Shown here piece by piece: positions 34,728 to 48,223 of a DNA stretch of 64,000 bases. A model generated the notes under the pieces. That model saw only the letters and a list, made by a program, of their open reading frames with translations, searched no databases and had not been told where the DNA came from. Position 1 is the stretch's first letter; the number at the start of each line of letters is the position of its first letter. The stretch covers positions 97,546,561 through 97,610,560 of the forward strand of contig NC_092039.1 of NCBI RefSeq assembly GCF_003086295.3, given 5' to 3'. The position numbers and the translations under genes were made by a program. Origin of the DNA: Arachis hypogaea (lineage: Eukaryota > Streptophyta > Magnoliopsida > Fabales > Fabaceae).

Positions 34728-34924
34728 CCATTTAGATTTCTAGCCACTTCTAAAAATCGCAAATCTAGATACATTTACACCGTATCTCTGCCAACTGATT
34801 GAGATTTCTTTTTTTTATTTGGAGGTGAATGATGGGTTGGCATGAACTACAAATTACTAACAGTTTTAGAATTAGAATGTAATGAATGTGTTAATTTTGG
34901 AATGTGATTTTTTATTGGTAGTTA

Positions 34925-35224
34925 TTGTTTGTGTCTTTGCGACTGCAGTGGGAGATTTTAGAATGTAATGAATGTGTTAATTCTGAAAATGTTTATTCCC
35001 ATTCCGTGAAATCATATCCTTCTTCAAATGATGTTTTGCCTTTACAATACTATACAAATAAGAATCAGATATCGGGACTCTTTGGAGTTTGCAATACTGG
35101 TGTTTTAGGTTACACAACGTCTGTGGTACCTTTGGAAGCATCGTGCTTTGGTGAAAATTCTTTTGCCTTGCATGATTTTATAAGGATATCTTGTGTGTTA
35201 GAAATTTCTTTATGTATCCCTTAA
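34925..35224 (+). other. Unrecognised open segment after the F-box fragment
   Basis: A 99-codon plus-strand opening after a ctgcag acceptor-like site (34945-34950) encodes WEILECNECVNSENVYSHSV and ISGLFGVCNTGVLGYTTS. Codon use looks ordinary, but I recognise no domain. The first 45 bp repeat DNA just upstream (gaatgtaatgaatgtgttaatt at 34875 and 34959). It may be one more exon of a captured gene or chance. Confidence 0.3.
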
Positions 35225-37855
35225 AACTATTATCCACATAGGAATTTTTAAAATTGGGTCTTATCTTCTGCCTACTTATATTATGTCTTAGTTGACAAAA
35301 AAAAAGCCATTTCTCCGATAATAAAGGGGTTTGTTCCTTGTCTTCTGCCTCTACTATTCTAACTTTTAAGGCCTTAATTGTTATTCATCTGAATCTAGCT
35401 ATTTGTGTCTCATATTCGAAGCCAATGATTGGTAACTTGATTGGCATGCAAGATCTGTAATACCCAACCATACAGAGTCTTATGCTTAAGTCATAATTCA
35501 GAGATGGCAAGGTATTACGACCTCTAAAAATTAAAATTTAGTACATATAGTAGTGTGAATAATGATTATAACTAGGAGCCTTTGAAGGAAAAGGGGTAAA
35601 ATAAAATCGTAACTCGAAAGCGCAACACTCCGATCAAAAACGTAACGAACAAAGGAAAGAACTATTGCAAGATTATATATATACAAGGAGTGTCAAAAAC
35701 AGGAATATCAGAACTCAACATCTGGTTGCGAAGATAACCGGTCCGAGCATAGCAATATATGCATGTAAATAAAATAAGAAACCCCAAGGAAACCCAAAGG
35801 GACATGAATATAGGAAACCTAATCTCCAAAATCCCCTCTAAGAGGAGTCATAACAGTTCGTATTATTCAGTGGAGATAAAAGTGTCTAAGCAAAACATAT
35901 AAACCAAAATAGAGTCCCGAGAACAAAGGCTCTTTGCAAATCCAGAAGTCTCCAGCATGCTTCAGCGAGAAGTCTCACGTCCTGCATCTGAAAACCACAA
36001 AATCTGCATGGGTCAGAACCAGAGGTTCTCAATATGGTAACAGTGCCCACATATCTAACATGTAATATCCTGGAAAAGCCAAAGGCAATCCTAGAACTTC
36101 CAACAGATAATTCAAAGCTTATAAACAGGCTAAACCATAAATGGCAACTGAATAAGGATTCTTCAAACTAACTAATAGTTTTCTTTCCAATTCCTTCAAA
36201 CCTCTCAACCACCAGTAGGAGTATAATATGGCAAACACAGCTATATCAAACAAGAGATATACAAATAGGAATAGATAAGACATTTAGACAATTAACAAGT
36301 AATATGCAGTTAAATAGGCAATCTCAAACAATTTACATAGTATGCATATGATGTATGCCTGTCCTAATGGCTGATGATATCATCTGTCAGTTACATAGCC
36401 AACCTGACAAGTCCTTGTAGCTAACCATTGGACTGTCCCTCTGTCGTGCATCCCCAACTCGAGTTATCCTCGATCATCATCATGATCATAATCATAATCC
36501 ATATCCAACACCCTCACTGGTGTATATTCACGAGGGCAAGCTCATCCGGAACTTTCACACTGTCCGGCCACACTTACGACATAGGGTCAGCAGAGTATCG
36601 AGTCTCCACCTGGAGCATGTGGTGGCTAGCCACTACTTTTATCCAGGGAAACTCGTATCTCAGATAGTGGAAGTGCAACATTCACATTTCATTCAATAGC
36701 ATATATGCATTTATACTCGGCCATAATCAACAATGGCTCTGCCAAAACTCGACAATAACTAAGCCATCCACCTCATAGTTCAATCCAGAACCAGCCAATT
36801 TGTCAAGGAATACAGCCCTTCGGCTCATGGCATACACAGAACTTCCACCGCCATCCTCCGTATCTCATATAATCATCTTTGATCATCATTGATCATAACT
36901 TTCCCCTTGCTTCATTCACAAGTTACCACATCCCCTAGCTCCTTTCTCATTGTTAGGCATATCAAAATGATTTAAGACATAAGGGGTGAGATCGGAGGCT
37001 TAGAAGTATGAAATTTGGCTTTTAACACTCAAAAATCAACTTTGGGATGAAAACAGGGCCACGCATATGCATTCTCCATGCGCACACGTGGATGGCCACG
37101 AAGTTCTTCGACACATATGCGTCACCCACGCGCACACGTGGATGGAAAAACAGCCAATGACGCATACGTTTGGGTACGTTCGTGCCCCACGCACAAAACT
37201 GGCACAATTCTGGCACACTCTCGGGAAAATGGCTGGGCATTTGGTGCAGCGCATCAACGCGCACGCGTGGATGGTGCCTTTTTGAAAAATGACGCGTACG
37301 CGTCAGGAATGCCTAGGTGTGGGGGGTATTCTGCTAAAATTTTTTTCTAAGTTAAAAGCTGCAGAATTCACATATTAAATCCCCAATCTTCCAACGGACA
37401 TAACTTCTTCATTTCAAATCATTTTTTGCCCATTCTTCGAACGGCATGAACATCCTGGATCCAATTTCATTTCTCAACAAGTTTAGCACAAAACTGGGAT
37501 CCGGAGTCCAAGTTATACCCCATCAAAGTATGCCCAAAAACCATATTTTCATACAAAACTACAAAGTGCCCTTTTCAAAACAAACCAATTTCATCCCTTT
37601 TCAAAATCAACTAAAACATACCGATTTCAATCCTTTTTGAAATCAATCAAAATATACCAAAAATCAACCTCAAGCTTCCTCCACTTATACATTAATGTTT
37701 TCATCAAAACACAAACCATCAATCCACTATTTTATCCAATCTCAATCAATTACCTCAATTTCGAACACAATATCACATTATATATATCTCCTCATCCCAA
37801 ATTCCAACAATACCATTTCCAATCAACCATCATTATACATAATCAATATCATACT

Positions 37856-40800
37856 TGTAACACCCTAACTACCAAAGCTCACGCTTCCGGCTGCGCGACT
37901 TTGATAGCTTGGACATTACAACGACACCTATACTATTTAATACTAAAATATGAGCCTGTTTAAAACTTTAAACCGTAATACCGCTCCCAAAGATACTTTT
38001 GCTATACAACGTACATCCATACATACCATACAACTTGTAGAAACTCATAAAGGGTACATCCATATACATACATACATATATATAAATAATATTACAAGCA
38101 TTATCCAATACAATCCCTATCCCTCTTACAGAAGATATCAAGATAAAGGCGAGGGTACAACAAATAATAATCTAAAGCATACAGAGCATTTTAACAACAA
38201 CTAAATGAACCCTTCGTAACTTCTGCGCCCATATCCTGAAAGGGGAAAAATGTAGGGGGTGAGAACAACATCCTTGAAAGGGTTCTCAGTAGAGGGTTTT
38301 TGAAAATTACTGTAATAGGATACGTGAAGATAACCGCACCAGTGATTAATGACTGTCTTATGCCTCTTTTCAAAAACAACGGTTTTTCGATAAAAGTAAA
38401 GTCAGAAATCTTTTCTGAAAGAAGAACCGTTCAATTCTTAAAAACTCAAAAGCCTCTCAAAAAGGTTTAACCATGCTGAACCAAATTAGCATTTCATACT
38501 TTTTCAAACCAGAAACACCAAACCGAAACCAATTATTGGTCCATCTCAATTCAACCACAGCCCTAGGCCCAAACAATCCAATCCGACAACCCATCACCAC
38601 AAACCAACAGAGTCTCAGTAGCAATCACAAATAGGAAGATACAAGCACAAACAAACAGTTATTGCAAATGATGCATAGATGCATATGATGCAGTTAATCA
38701 CATAGGCAAACCAAGTACAGTATGCACACCCAAACAATGTCACACAGATGCATATGATGCATGCCTGTCCCTAGTGGCTAATGATATCATCTGTCGGTTA
38801 TATAGCCAACCCGACACGTCCTGGTAGCTAACCATGGACAGAAACACCCATCGCGGAGCAAGTAGGTTTGAGCTACAACCCCATTGCTACTACCCGCTCA
38901 ACCCAGAGCCAGTGGAATAACCACTACTGCGGCTACTACCCAGGCGGGTGTTTAAAAGCTCAACCTGGAGCGAGTGGAATCACCACTACTACCGCTACTA
39001 CCCAGGCGTCACAGTCTCTGACCTGGAGCAAGTGGGACGAACCACAACCCTTGCTACTACCCATGTATCTCAAGCATATATTCATTCAGTCTCAGCCATG
39101 GATTAACATCCATCTCAGCCATCCGGCTTAAATTCGTAATTCATAGTCAGCCATACGGCCCATAATTCATTCGGCAATCAGCCATAATTCAATATCATAC
39201 ACAGCCATTCCGACTCATAACAAAATAGCACCTCCACCATTCAATATCATCAAATTCATAAATCGGCATTCAAGCCATAAATCACTTTTCTCGATTCATT
39301 CACTTTGAAATCAAGTTTCAACTCTTTTCAGCCTTGACTTTAAATATCTCATTTCTCAAATCATCTCAGGCTCATAAGCCACTTTTTCTCAAAGTAAGTT
39401 CTCCTTTTAAAAAAATAATGCCACTCTCGGCATCTTCTTTCCACAACTTCCATAACCATGGCAAGTTAAAGATTCATTTTGAAACATTCAAAATCATTCA
39501 TCCAATAAGGGGATTTTATAACAAAAGTTTCTCGGCAGAGTCCCAAGTCTTTAGGGGAGAATAACATAACTCTTTTCGCCAAATTCATTTAAAATCATCA
39601 AAACCTTGGCTTTTCGATTTGAGTATTAAAATAGGATCTAAGCCAAACCGAGTCACGTAATCATTTACTTCTTTCAAAACCATTTCCTTTACTTAGGCAA
39701 AACCAACTCCAACCCCCATGATAAATTCTAAAGCATTTCAACTGTTCAAAATTGTTTTAGTCTTGCAAGAATTCAGAATTCAAAGAGTACTTAAAACCTT
39801 TCTCAAAACATTTCAAAATGAAACATGTCAAGAGACATTCAAGATCTTTCAAAGTCATTGAAACTCCTCTAATTGAAACTCTCAAGTCAAATTCAAAGGC
39901 ATTGCCCTTGTCACATTTAAAGCAGCTTTAAAACATAAGTTTTGCATAAATAACTTTCTCCTGAAAGAGATACAATGCCTTTCTTAAGAAGCAAGACTAA
40001 ATCACAATTTCCTCTTTAATAATTCATTTCAAAAGCATGAATCATCCTTTTCTTGATAATTCAAATAAAATAGTAGAAGTCTTTAACCCGTCATTTTTCC
40101 AAACAACATTTCAATAAAGACTCAGATTTTATAGAAATTTCGGCAGCACCTCCCCTAAGACTTGGACTTTGCCACCCGGTTTGGGTCCCAACTAAACCGT
40201 TTCTCATTCCTTTCCAACAGCTCAAAACCAGAAATCAATTCAAAAGCAAGCTAAATCCAACAGTCACCTCAGTGGCATATCTCAAGGAAACCATTTCAAA
40301 ATCAACTCAATATCAACTGATTTAACTCATTTCCAAAGTTTAAAAGAATCGGTTCAGCAATAAATCATTTATCAAAGATCAAATTAATTAAAGCAACCCA
40401 GGCTGAATTTCAAGAGTATTCTATCTTTCACATCATCAAAATAATTGACTCAATCCAAACCAATCCTCAACGAATTAAACTCATATTTCAAATCTTTAAG
40501 AATCAACTTGAAAAGCATTCTATTTCACAAAATCACACAACAATCCGTTCATCAAAACCAAATAATAATCCATTCAAACATATAATTACATTCATCCAAG
40601 ATAATCAACATCACATAAGGCTTATATAATCACCAAATACATTATCGCACATTAGTATCCATATATAATAATTCCGACATATAAAATATAGTTTTTGGAA
40701 AGCGCCCCTACCTCAAAATGCAATTCCATAACCCAAATGCCTCACCAAGTCCTTTCCGTCTCAAACCGGACTGACGACAACCAAAACCTCAGCTCTAAGC

Positions 40801-42331
40801 TACTTTCGCAACAGTCTCAACAACTCTAATCGCAACATATAACAATCGAACTCAATCTCATAGCAATTAACGCCACAACCTCACTGTATGATAACAGAAC
40901 GGTAACTAAAGGACTTTCAAATCGAAACACTTACCGAACCGAAGGAGCAGCTGAACCGAAACAGCGGCGGTCTCCGAACCGGTTCGGCGGCATCCCGGCA
41001 GTCAGCCCCAAGCAGCAGCGGCGATCTGAACCACACGCAGCAACGATAAAGTTCCAGGAAACTCAACTGAAGGGAAACTCAACTTAAAAGCCTTACCAAC
41101 AGTGGAGCTCAGTGGCGACAGCGGCATTCCCGGCGATTGAGGCTTGGCCAGAAGCTCCGACGGTGATCCCGGAAGTCACAGAACCACTCCTGGCGGCCAG
41201 AATCACAGAGATGCAGCTCCCTTCTCCAGTCAGATCCAACGACCGTACAAGGATCAACCCCAACTCACGACGCCATTTCCTCCTCCCTTCATGCTTGACG
41301 GCGGCAGACCTAGCAGGAAAGGGACTCTCGGCGTGGCGGAACGACGGCGGTCGGTGGCGCGTCAGCGGCGACTAGACGCAGCTCCTCCAGCTCGCGTTTC
41401 CTTCTCTCCCAGCGTTGCCCAGTCTCGGCCTTCCTCCTCCTTCGAGTTCGACGGAAATGGACCCACAGCGGCGTTGTGCTTCCTCCATGATTGCGGGCCC
41501 GACGGTGGCACAGCAGTGAGGACGACAATGGCAGACTCCAGACACGGCCCCTTCCTCTCCTCACACGCTTCTCTCTCTCTCTCTCGGTTCTCCATCATCG
41601 GCGACAAGGACGGCGCAGCGAGGATGCGACGGGCAGCTGTGGAACGCAGCTCGTGGTGAGGTGCGGTGAGGACTATTAGCGGCACGGTGAGCCTCCTTCC
41701 CCCTCCACGCCGGCGAACCTTTCTCCCTTCACCCTCAAATTCGTTTCTTCCTTCATCTTGCAGCTGCTGCTGTAGTAGCATTGGTTGGAGGAAAGGAGAA
41801 GGAAATTGCGTTGCTGCTGCTAGGTAGGGTGGGAAGGAAATCGGGTTATGGGTTAGGTTTTTTTTTAGAAAATTAGGGCTAGGAGCAAATTGGTAATTTC
41901 AAATAAAAATTGAAAATAATATAGTAATTGAAATCCAAATTAAATCCAACACTAATTGTATATAGAAAATACTATTTGATCATCCATTTTTACAAATTAC
42001 TTTTAATAAAATGCCCAAATCAAATAATTAGAAATAATATACTTAATTTCTTCATTTTCCAAAATAGTAGTATTAATATTTAAAATATTACTTATCTAAT
42101 CCAAATCATACAAAATTCTTATTATTTCATAACTATCAACTTTATAATTCAAATATAGAAAATAATCCAATAATTATAAAATTGGATAATAATCATAACT
42201 CATCTCAAATTCAATAAATCAAAACTTGCCTTACTTATCTTTAATAAAATAATTTCTGAAATTAAGGCTATAAATAACTATGATTTGAGACTTGATCATA
42301 ATAAGACTTTTCAAAAGTTTTGGGTCTTACA
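37856..42331 (-). mobile_element. Third LTR-like element nested in the second
   Basis: Starts TGTAACACCCTAACTACC and ends TTGGGTCTTACA. Flanks ATACT (37851-37855) and ATACC (42332-42336) match at four of five bases. The interrupted sequence (…aatatcatac / caccatcaacatgg…) is contiguous in the copy at 28026-28046, proving insertion. The unit is 4.48 kb, with repeats 'ggagcaagtgg…ccactactgcg' at 38860-39070 and a GC-rich block at 40940-41850. The GC block has open frames on both strands with no recognisable protein and is read as LTR leader, not a gene. Confidence 0.88.
38855..39075. repeat. Three or four repeats of about 60 bp in the nested LTR
   Basis: Units share 'ggagc(a/g)agtgg…accac(t)ac…gctactacccaggcg', at about 38857, 38907, 38966 and 39024. 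Confidence 0.7.
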
Positions 42332-43394
42332 ATACCCACCATCAACATGGTTTCACCCACAAATCCACCTCAATCATTCATCAAGCATATATCATAACAT
42401 GCATTTTCCTCATACATCACACCATCAAGGCATCAATATTCATAATCACATATATGATCACATCATATATCTCAACCATTTAACAACATCAACAATTCAA
42501 TGTCTATCTTAGGGCCTCTAGCCTAAGTTTTTATACCACATTAGATTTTAGATACAGAAAACCAAGACCATACCTTAGTCGATTTCCCCACGCTAAACCG
42601 GAGCACTTCCAAATCACTTGTCCACAAGTTTTCAAGGCTTTAACACCTCCAAGAACAGATCTTTATCACCAAAACCCTCTTCTAAGCTTTCCAAAACCTC
42701 AATCAAGCTCCAATATTCACAAACACACTACCTAAGTCACAATTATCATACCCAAACACCACAACTCAATACCCAAGCATCATAAATCAACAAATTATAC
42801 TAAGATTGAGAATATTACCACACCCAAGGTTCAAGGAGACAAGATTACTCTTCTCCTTCAAGAGAGTTGGGTCCTATAACATCAAAGAGTTCAAAATCTC
42901 AATCCATTTCTCCATGAAACTTGAAATTTAGGGATGAAGAACTGAAATGATTTTGTGGCTTACCTCAAGAATAAAGTGGTTAGAGCTCTTTGCGGTGAAT
43001 GCGTGGCCGCAAATGGTGCAGCAATTGGAGCTCTAGATCAAAAGTTTTGGTGGTTTGAAGATCAACCAAATGTTAGAACTTGAGAGAGTGTTCTTCCCCC
43101 TTTCCCTTCCATTTCAGCATGTAAGAGTGTTATGTGAGGAGAGAAAGTGATAAAATGAGTGTATTAGATTTAGTTAGGTTGCCAGGTTGGGCCAAAAAGG
43201 CCCAATATGGGTCTGGTTGGTCCAGTTTGGCCCGTTCGGTTCAATCTTGGTCCGATTTCTACAAAATTGGTATCGAAATTCTCGTCTCAATTTTCTCTAT
43301 CACATTAAGCCATAAAAATTATATTTTTGGCTTTCTAGAATAAATTCTCATTTATGGGCTAATTAGTCATTAATTAACCAGATTTTACAAGATC

Positions 43395-46300
43395 AATATT
43401 CTGAGTTTTATAGAAAGAAAAAGTTTTGACTTGCCAATCCATGAATATATCATGGAAGTAGGTATGTGAGGGTTTTGGGTTCATTTAATTTAAGTTTTTT
43501 TTGGAATCTATTATTGCTGTTTGTTCTTTTATTTCTGAGCATGATGTTCGTATGGTTTTTATTAAGGTTTGTTGTTGGCCGCAGATGGTGAGGAGTGACA
43601 GATTCAAGAAGGGGCAAGATTATAAGAATAGTATTTTCATAAAAGGACTGTGAATGAAGATCTCAGAGAAATCTTCATTGAGATGATTGAAAGGTGTTGA
43701 CAATGGCTGATGTAAGTTTATCTCACTAATATGAAATGGCACTCACTAGGTGTTTAGCAGAAATATTTCTTTTTTATTTCTAATTTTTTTTATTATTATT
43801 TGTTTGTTTAACACATTAGTTTGTTGGATGATATTCTCTACGAGAATTGGAAGGGCTGAGATGGTAAATCCTCTACTTTGGTTAAGGTCTTGATTTTAAT
43901 TGTTTGTGAGATCTCCTCGGATCTGTATCATTATCATAACCTGAGAAAAAAAATTGATGTCATGACAGATTTATATCATTATCTTGTGTATAATTCACTT
44001 TAGCTTTGGTTTCCTTAAGGATTTTTTCTTAAAAAATAAAAATATATTGCTGCTTGGGTTTAAAAAAAAGGAAGTTTAATTGTTTTGAATTCTGAGCCGA
44101 TTTGATAAGAAATTTTGGATTAAATTTACTATTATATTTTTCAATGTGTGTTGTCGGCATGTTTTAAAATCTTGATTTTAATTTTTACATAACTTCTCTA
44201 GAACTTATATTTTCAATAAATTATTGATAAAGATTTAGTAGCTCTTATTTTTTTTGGAGAATATCTCCTGTATAATTGACTTTAGCCTTGGTTTTCTTAA
44301 GAATTTTTTGTTAAAAATAAAAATATATTGCTGCTTGGGTTTAAAAAAGGAAGTTAAATTTTTTTATTTTGAACTCATTTGATGAGATATTTCTGATTAA
44401 TTTTACTGTTTTTTCATCTGTGAGGTGTTAAATTTTGGATTAACTTTAACTGTTTATGTGATATTTTCAGATATGTATTATTGTCATAACTTGAGAAAAA
44501 AATAAACTAATGTCATGACAGATTTGTATCATTATCTTGTGTATAATTGACTTCATCTTTGCTTTGCTTAAGAATTTTATCTTAAAAATAAAAATACCTT
44601 GCTGCTTGATTTGAAAAAAAATGGAGAATTATAATTTTTAAATGTGAACTGACTTGATGAGCATCTTTGAATTAAGTTTACTGTTTTTCCATATGTGATG
44701 TGTTAAACGTGTAATTTTTGTTGGTGTCATTGTGCTTTTTTTTGTCTTACAGGTGTGTTTTCACTTTCTTCTAAATCTATATGAATTTTCTGTTGTTTTA
44801 TCTCTAATGCTTTTGGCATATAGTTATGCTTATTGATCTCTTGCTATCTTTTTGAAGCTGGCATTTCATTGATGGGTTATTGTCTTATTTATTTTAATTT
44901 TTTTAACAGTGGTTTTATATCCTTTAAATTTGAGAGTATTGCTATTATATTTTTCAAAATGTATTTTTGGCATGTTTTAAAATCTTGATTTAACTTTTTA
45001 CATAACTTTTTTGGAACTTATATTTTTAATAAATTATTGACAGAGATTTAGTAGTTCTTATTTTTTTGGAGACTATCTTGTGTATAATTAACTTTAGCTT
45101 TGGTTTTCTTAAGAATTTTTTTTTCTTAAAAATAAAAATATATTGCTGCTTGGGTTAAAAAAAAGCAAGTTTATTTTTTTAAAATTCTAAACTCATTTGA
45201 TGAGATGTTTTGGATTAATTTTACTGTTTTGTCATCTGTGAGGTGTTAAATTTTGGATTAACTTGAATTGTTTATGTGATCTCTTCAGATTTATATTGTT
45301 ATCATAACCTGAGAAAAAAATAAACTGATGTCATGATAAATCTGTATCATTATCTTTTGATATATGGTTATGCTTATTGATCTGTTGTTTTTTCTTAGGA
45401 TTTTATTTGATGTCTTTTGAGTAAATACACATGAACTAATTGTTTTTTGTTTTTTTTTTCCTTTTATATTAGGGTCTGATCACACTGGACCCAGAGTGCC
45501 TCTCTTGATCTCGCTCTGTAATACTGGATTAGCGGTATTTGACATCAAATCACATTGGCCACCGGAAGTTTGTGGACGCTCGATAGGTAGGTTCAGCTCT
45601 CGAAGTCCAAGATTTGGCAGTTATACTTGGTTTATAGAGACATTTTGTTTTAAGAGCCAAATTGATTGTACCTCCGATTTCCCATTTAGGTTTGTGGTAC
45701 TCAAACCTCTTGCAATCCCTAATTCTACTGCTTTCTTTTTTGCAATCCTTTTTGTTTCGGTCTTTTTCTTGTCTTTTTGAAATTGACATTTTATTGATGG
45801 ACTATTGTCTTATGTATTTTAAATTTTTCTATTATTGGTTTTATATTCTTTTAATTTGAGTGACTTTACTATTATATTTTTCAAGATATGTTTTTTTAAA
45901 TCTTGGTTTTAATTTTCACATAACTTCTGTGAAACATATATTTTGAATAAATTATTGACTGATATTTATTAACTCTTGATTCTTTTGGAGACATGGTTCA
46001 GTATCTCCTTTTTTAGTATCTCTTTTATATTCTTTTATGAAACGTACAATTTTTAGTGTTCCTCTTTTTTTTCTCGATTTCACACTTTAAGCTACTAGGA
46101 TTTCTTATGCTTTCCTTAATATTAAAATTGCAAGATAAATTAGGCTTTAAGATCTGACAAATGTTATTAGTTTTATCAATTCTCGTGTATAATTGATTTT
46201 AGCTTTGCTTTGGTTAAGGATTTTGTCTTTAAAATAAAAATCTTTTACTGCTTGGTTTGAAAAAATGAAGAATAATTTTTTGAGATTCTGAACTGACTTG

Positions 46301-48175
46301 ATGAATTTTTTTGGATTAAATTAGCTATTTTTCATCTGTAATGTGTTAAACGTGTATTTTTTTGTTGGGTCATCGTTATTATCCATCTGCTTTATAGGTG
46401 CCTTTTCATTTTCTTCTAAATCTACATCAATTTACTGTTATTTTAGTTGTAGTCTTTTAGTAGATGGTTATGTTTATTGATGAAATGTGTTTTGTTTTGA
46501 TTTCTGTTTGTATTATTACCTTTTATTGTATTGATTTTTAGCCATAAATAATTTTGGTTGGAAATGTTGTTACAGTTGGGAAAAGATTAATTCAAACCTT
46601 TTTTTTCATTATTCTTTGTGGTATAAACAGTTGCTCTATTTAGCTATCCAGCTTATATTGCTTCTTTTCTGAGAAGTTTGATTATTTGATTATGTTGCTA
46701 TATTTTTTTAAATAAAATTAGTAAAAAATTTATCCTTATTTATTATTCTCTTTTATTTATATCTTCATTTTTTGATTGTATTTTTTTCAAGCACAATTTT
46801 AAACTTTATTGATGGCCTCTTTCTTTTTGGGCATTTAACTACATAGATAATTAGCTTGTGTGTATCTTCATTGGGAATATGACATATTTTTTATTGGAAA
46901 TCTAATTATATATAAAACCTAATAAAATAATGATACCTATACTAAATAGTGTCATTATCTAAGTCTACAACCCCTAGATGTATACATGATTAAGGAAAGG
47001 TGGAGCTATAATGTTAATAGTGATAGAGCTATGATATGTTTTATGTTCCTATTATATAATTGTACACTGCATGAATTGTGCTTAGACAAAATGTGTTATT
47101 TCTTTGAATTGTACTTAAATTGTACTTGGTAGTCTTGGCTTCAAATTTTGTTTTGCTTGTGTGTTTTTTTTGTTTAAATTTCAGATTGTATTATTGCCTT
47201 TGATATTCTTGATTTTCAGCTACATGCCTTTGTAAGTTTACAAAAAATATTTTTGAGCTATATGCCTTTTATATGCACTTAGTTGTTATCTATTTGGCAC
47301 ACCATTTATGACTTACATCATATGCTTGAGGAAGACAATAACTTTTCGTGATGAGGCATGTTTGTACAGAACCAAGTGCTGAATATTTAGAAGTTATATT
47401 CTTTTATCTTTTTATGACTATAAGACGCTTCTTGAATACGTTACTCTCATTTGGTTCTTCTCTTTATGAAAAAATAGTAATATTTTGAAAGATTTTATTT
47501 TTTAATTTGTATAATAATTAAAGAAGTGTACTAGAGAATTTGCTTATTGTTTACTAACAAAAATTTAGTTGCTTCAATTTGTCACTTGAATTAGATGTTG
47601 TCTATTCAGTGAAGTGGCATGCTTTCAAATTTCAATTTTCTATATTTTGTCATTAACAAGTGTGATTTTAATTTAATCAATTTGTGTGCACTTTCTTAAA
47701 AGTAGTTGAATATAACAAGTCTTATAAAAATCTCAATTGCTAACCAAGGTTTATGTTTTAGACTATGTTGTTTATAACTTTATATTTTATATATTGTCAC
47801 ATGATACATGAAGTTGAACAATATCTCATCACAACTGATTTATAGAGGGCTGACATTTCATTTTGTTCTTTGTCCTTTATTTTCTATTTTTATTTTGTTC
47901 TTTTTTGTTTGTTGTTTTGTACGGTAAAACCAATTTTAAAAAGTTTTAGTCGTTTGGAATGGCACTTAAGTTGAATAACACTTATTTAGTCTCATTAAAA
48001 GTTCTCAAAATCATTTTTGTTTTTTATGCTGAATTTTCTTTTAACTTGTGTCTCTCTAGAGTATGACAATGTTTGAAATGTTGATATCAACTATTTTATG
48101 TTTTTTTCTCTACAAGAACATTGATTCAAGACAAAGGAATAACCAAATTTACTAAAAAATGCTTCTCTTAGAGTT

Positions 48176-48179
<4 letters not shown>
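43395..48179. repeat. AT-rich interval with degenerate intron-like repeats
   Basis: A module 'cttgtgtataattgacttta', 'gctttggttttcttaag', 'ttaaaaataaaaatatattgctgcttggg' recurs near 43983, 44266, 44533, 45073 and 46181. A companion 'cataacctgagaaaaaaa…gatgtcatgacagattt' is near 43937, 44488 and 45305. Spacing runs 270-1100 bp. A block at 45475-45780 has exon-like base composition (agggtctgatcacactggac start) but no recognised protein. It may be long duplicated intron sequence of the broken gene upstream, or another transposon. Confidence 0.55.

Positions 48180-48221
<42 letters not shown>
48180..48221. repeat. (TA)n microsatellite
   Basis: About 21 TA units. Confidence 0.95.

Positions 48222-48223
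<2 letters not shown>

Larger units (their letters stand above)
35456..43389 (-). mobile_element. Second LTR-like element, split by a nested insertion
   Basis: Starts TGTAATACCCAACCATACAG and ends AACCAGATTTTACA. It has a perfect 5-bp duplication AGATC (35451-35455 and 43390-43394). Without the insertion at 37856-42331 (plus its duplication) the unit is about 3.45 kb and collinear with 25400-29494 over its middle, including the 'ctgatgatatcatctgtc' region (36370) and the GC-rich block (37060-37310). No coding domain. Probably a solo LTR of the same or a sister family. Confidence 0.85.

Noticed and set aside
41112..41781. Several long frames on both strands in GC-rich DNA
   Set aside because: They lie in the leader of an LTR-like element, have no conserved motif, and open on both strands because of GC-rich, stop-poor composition.
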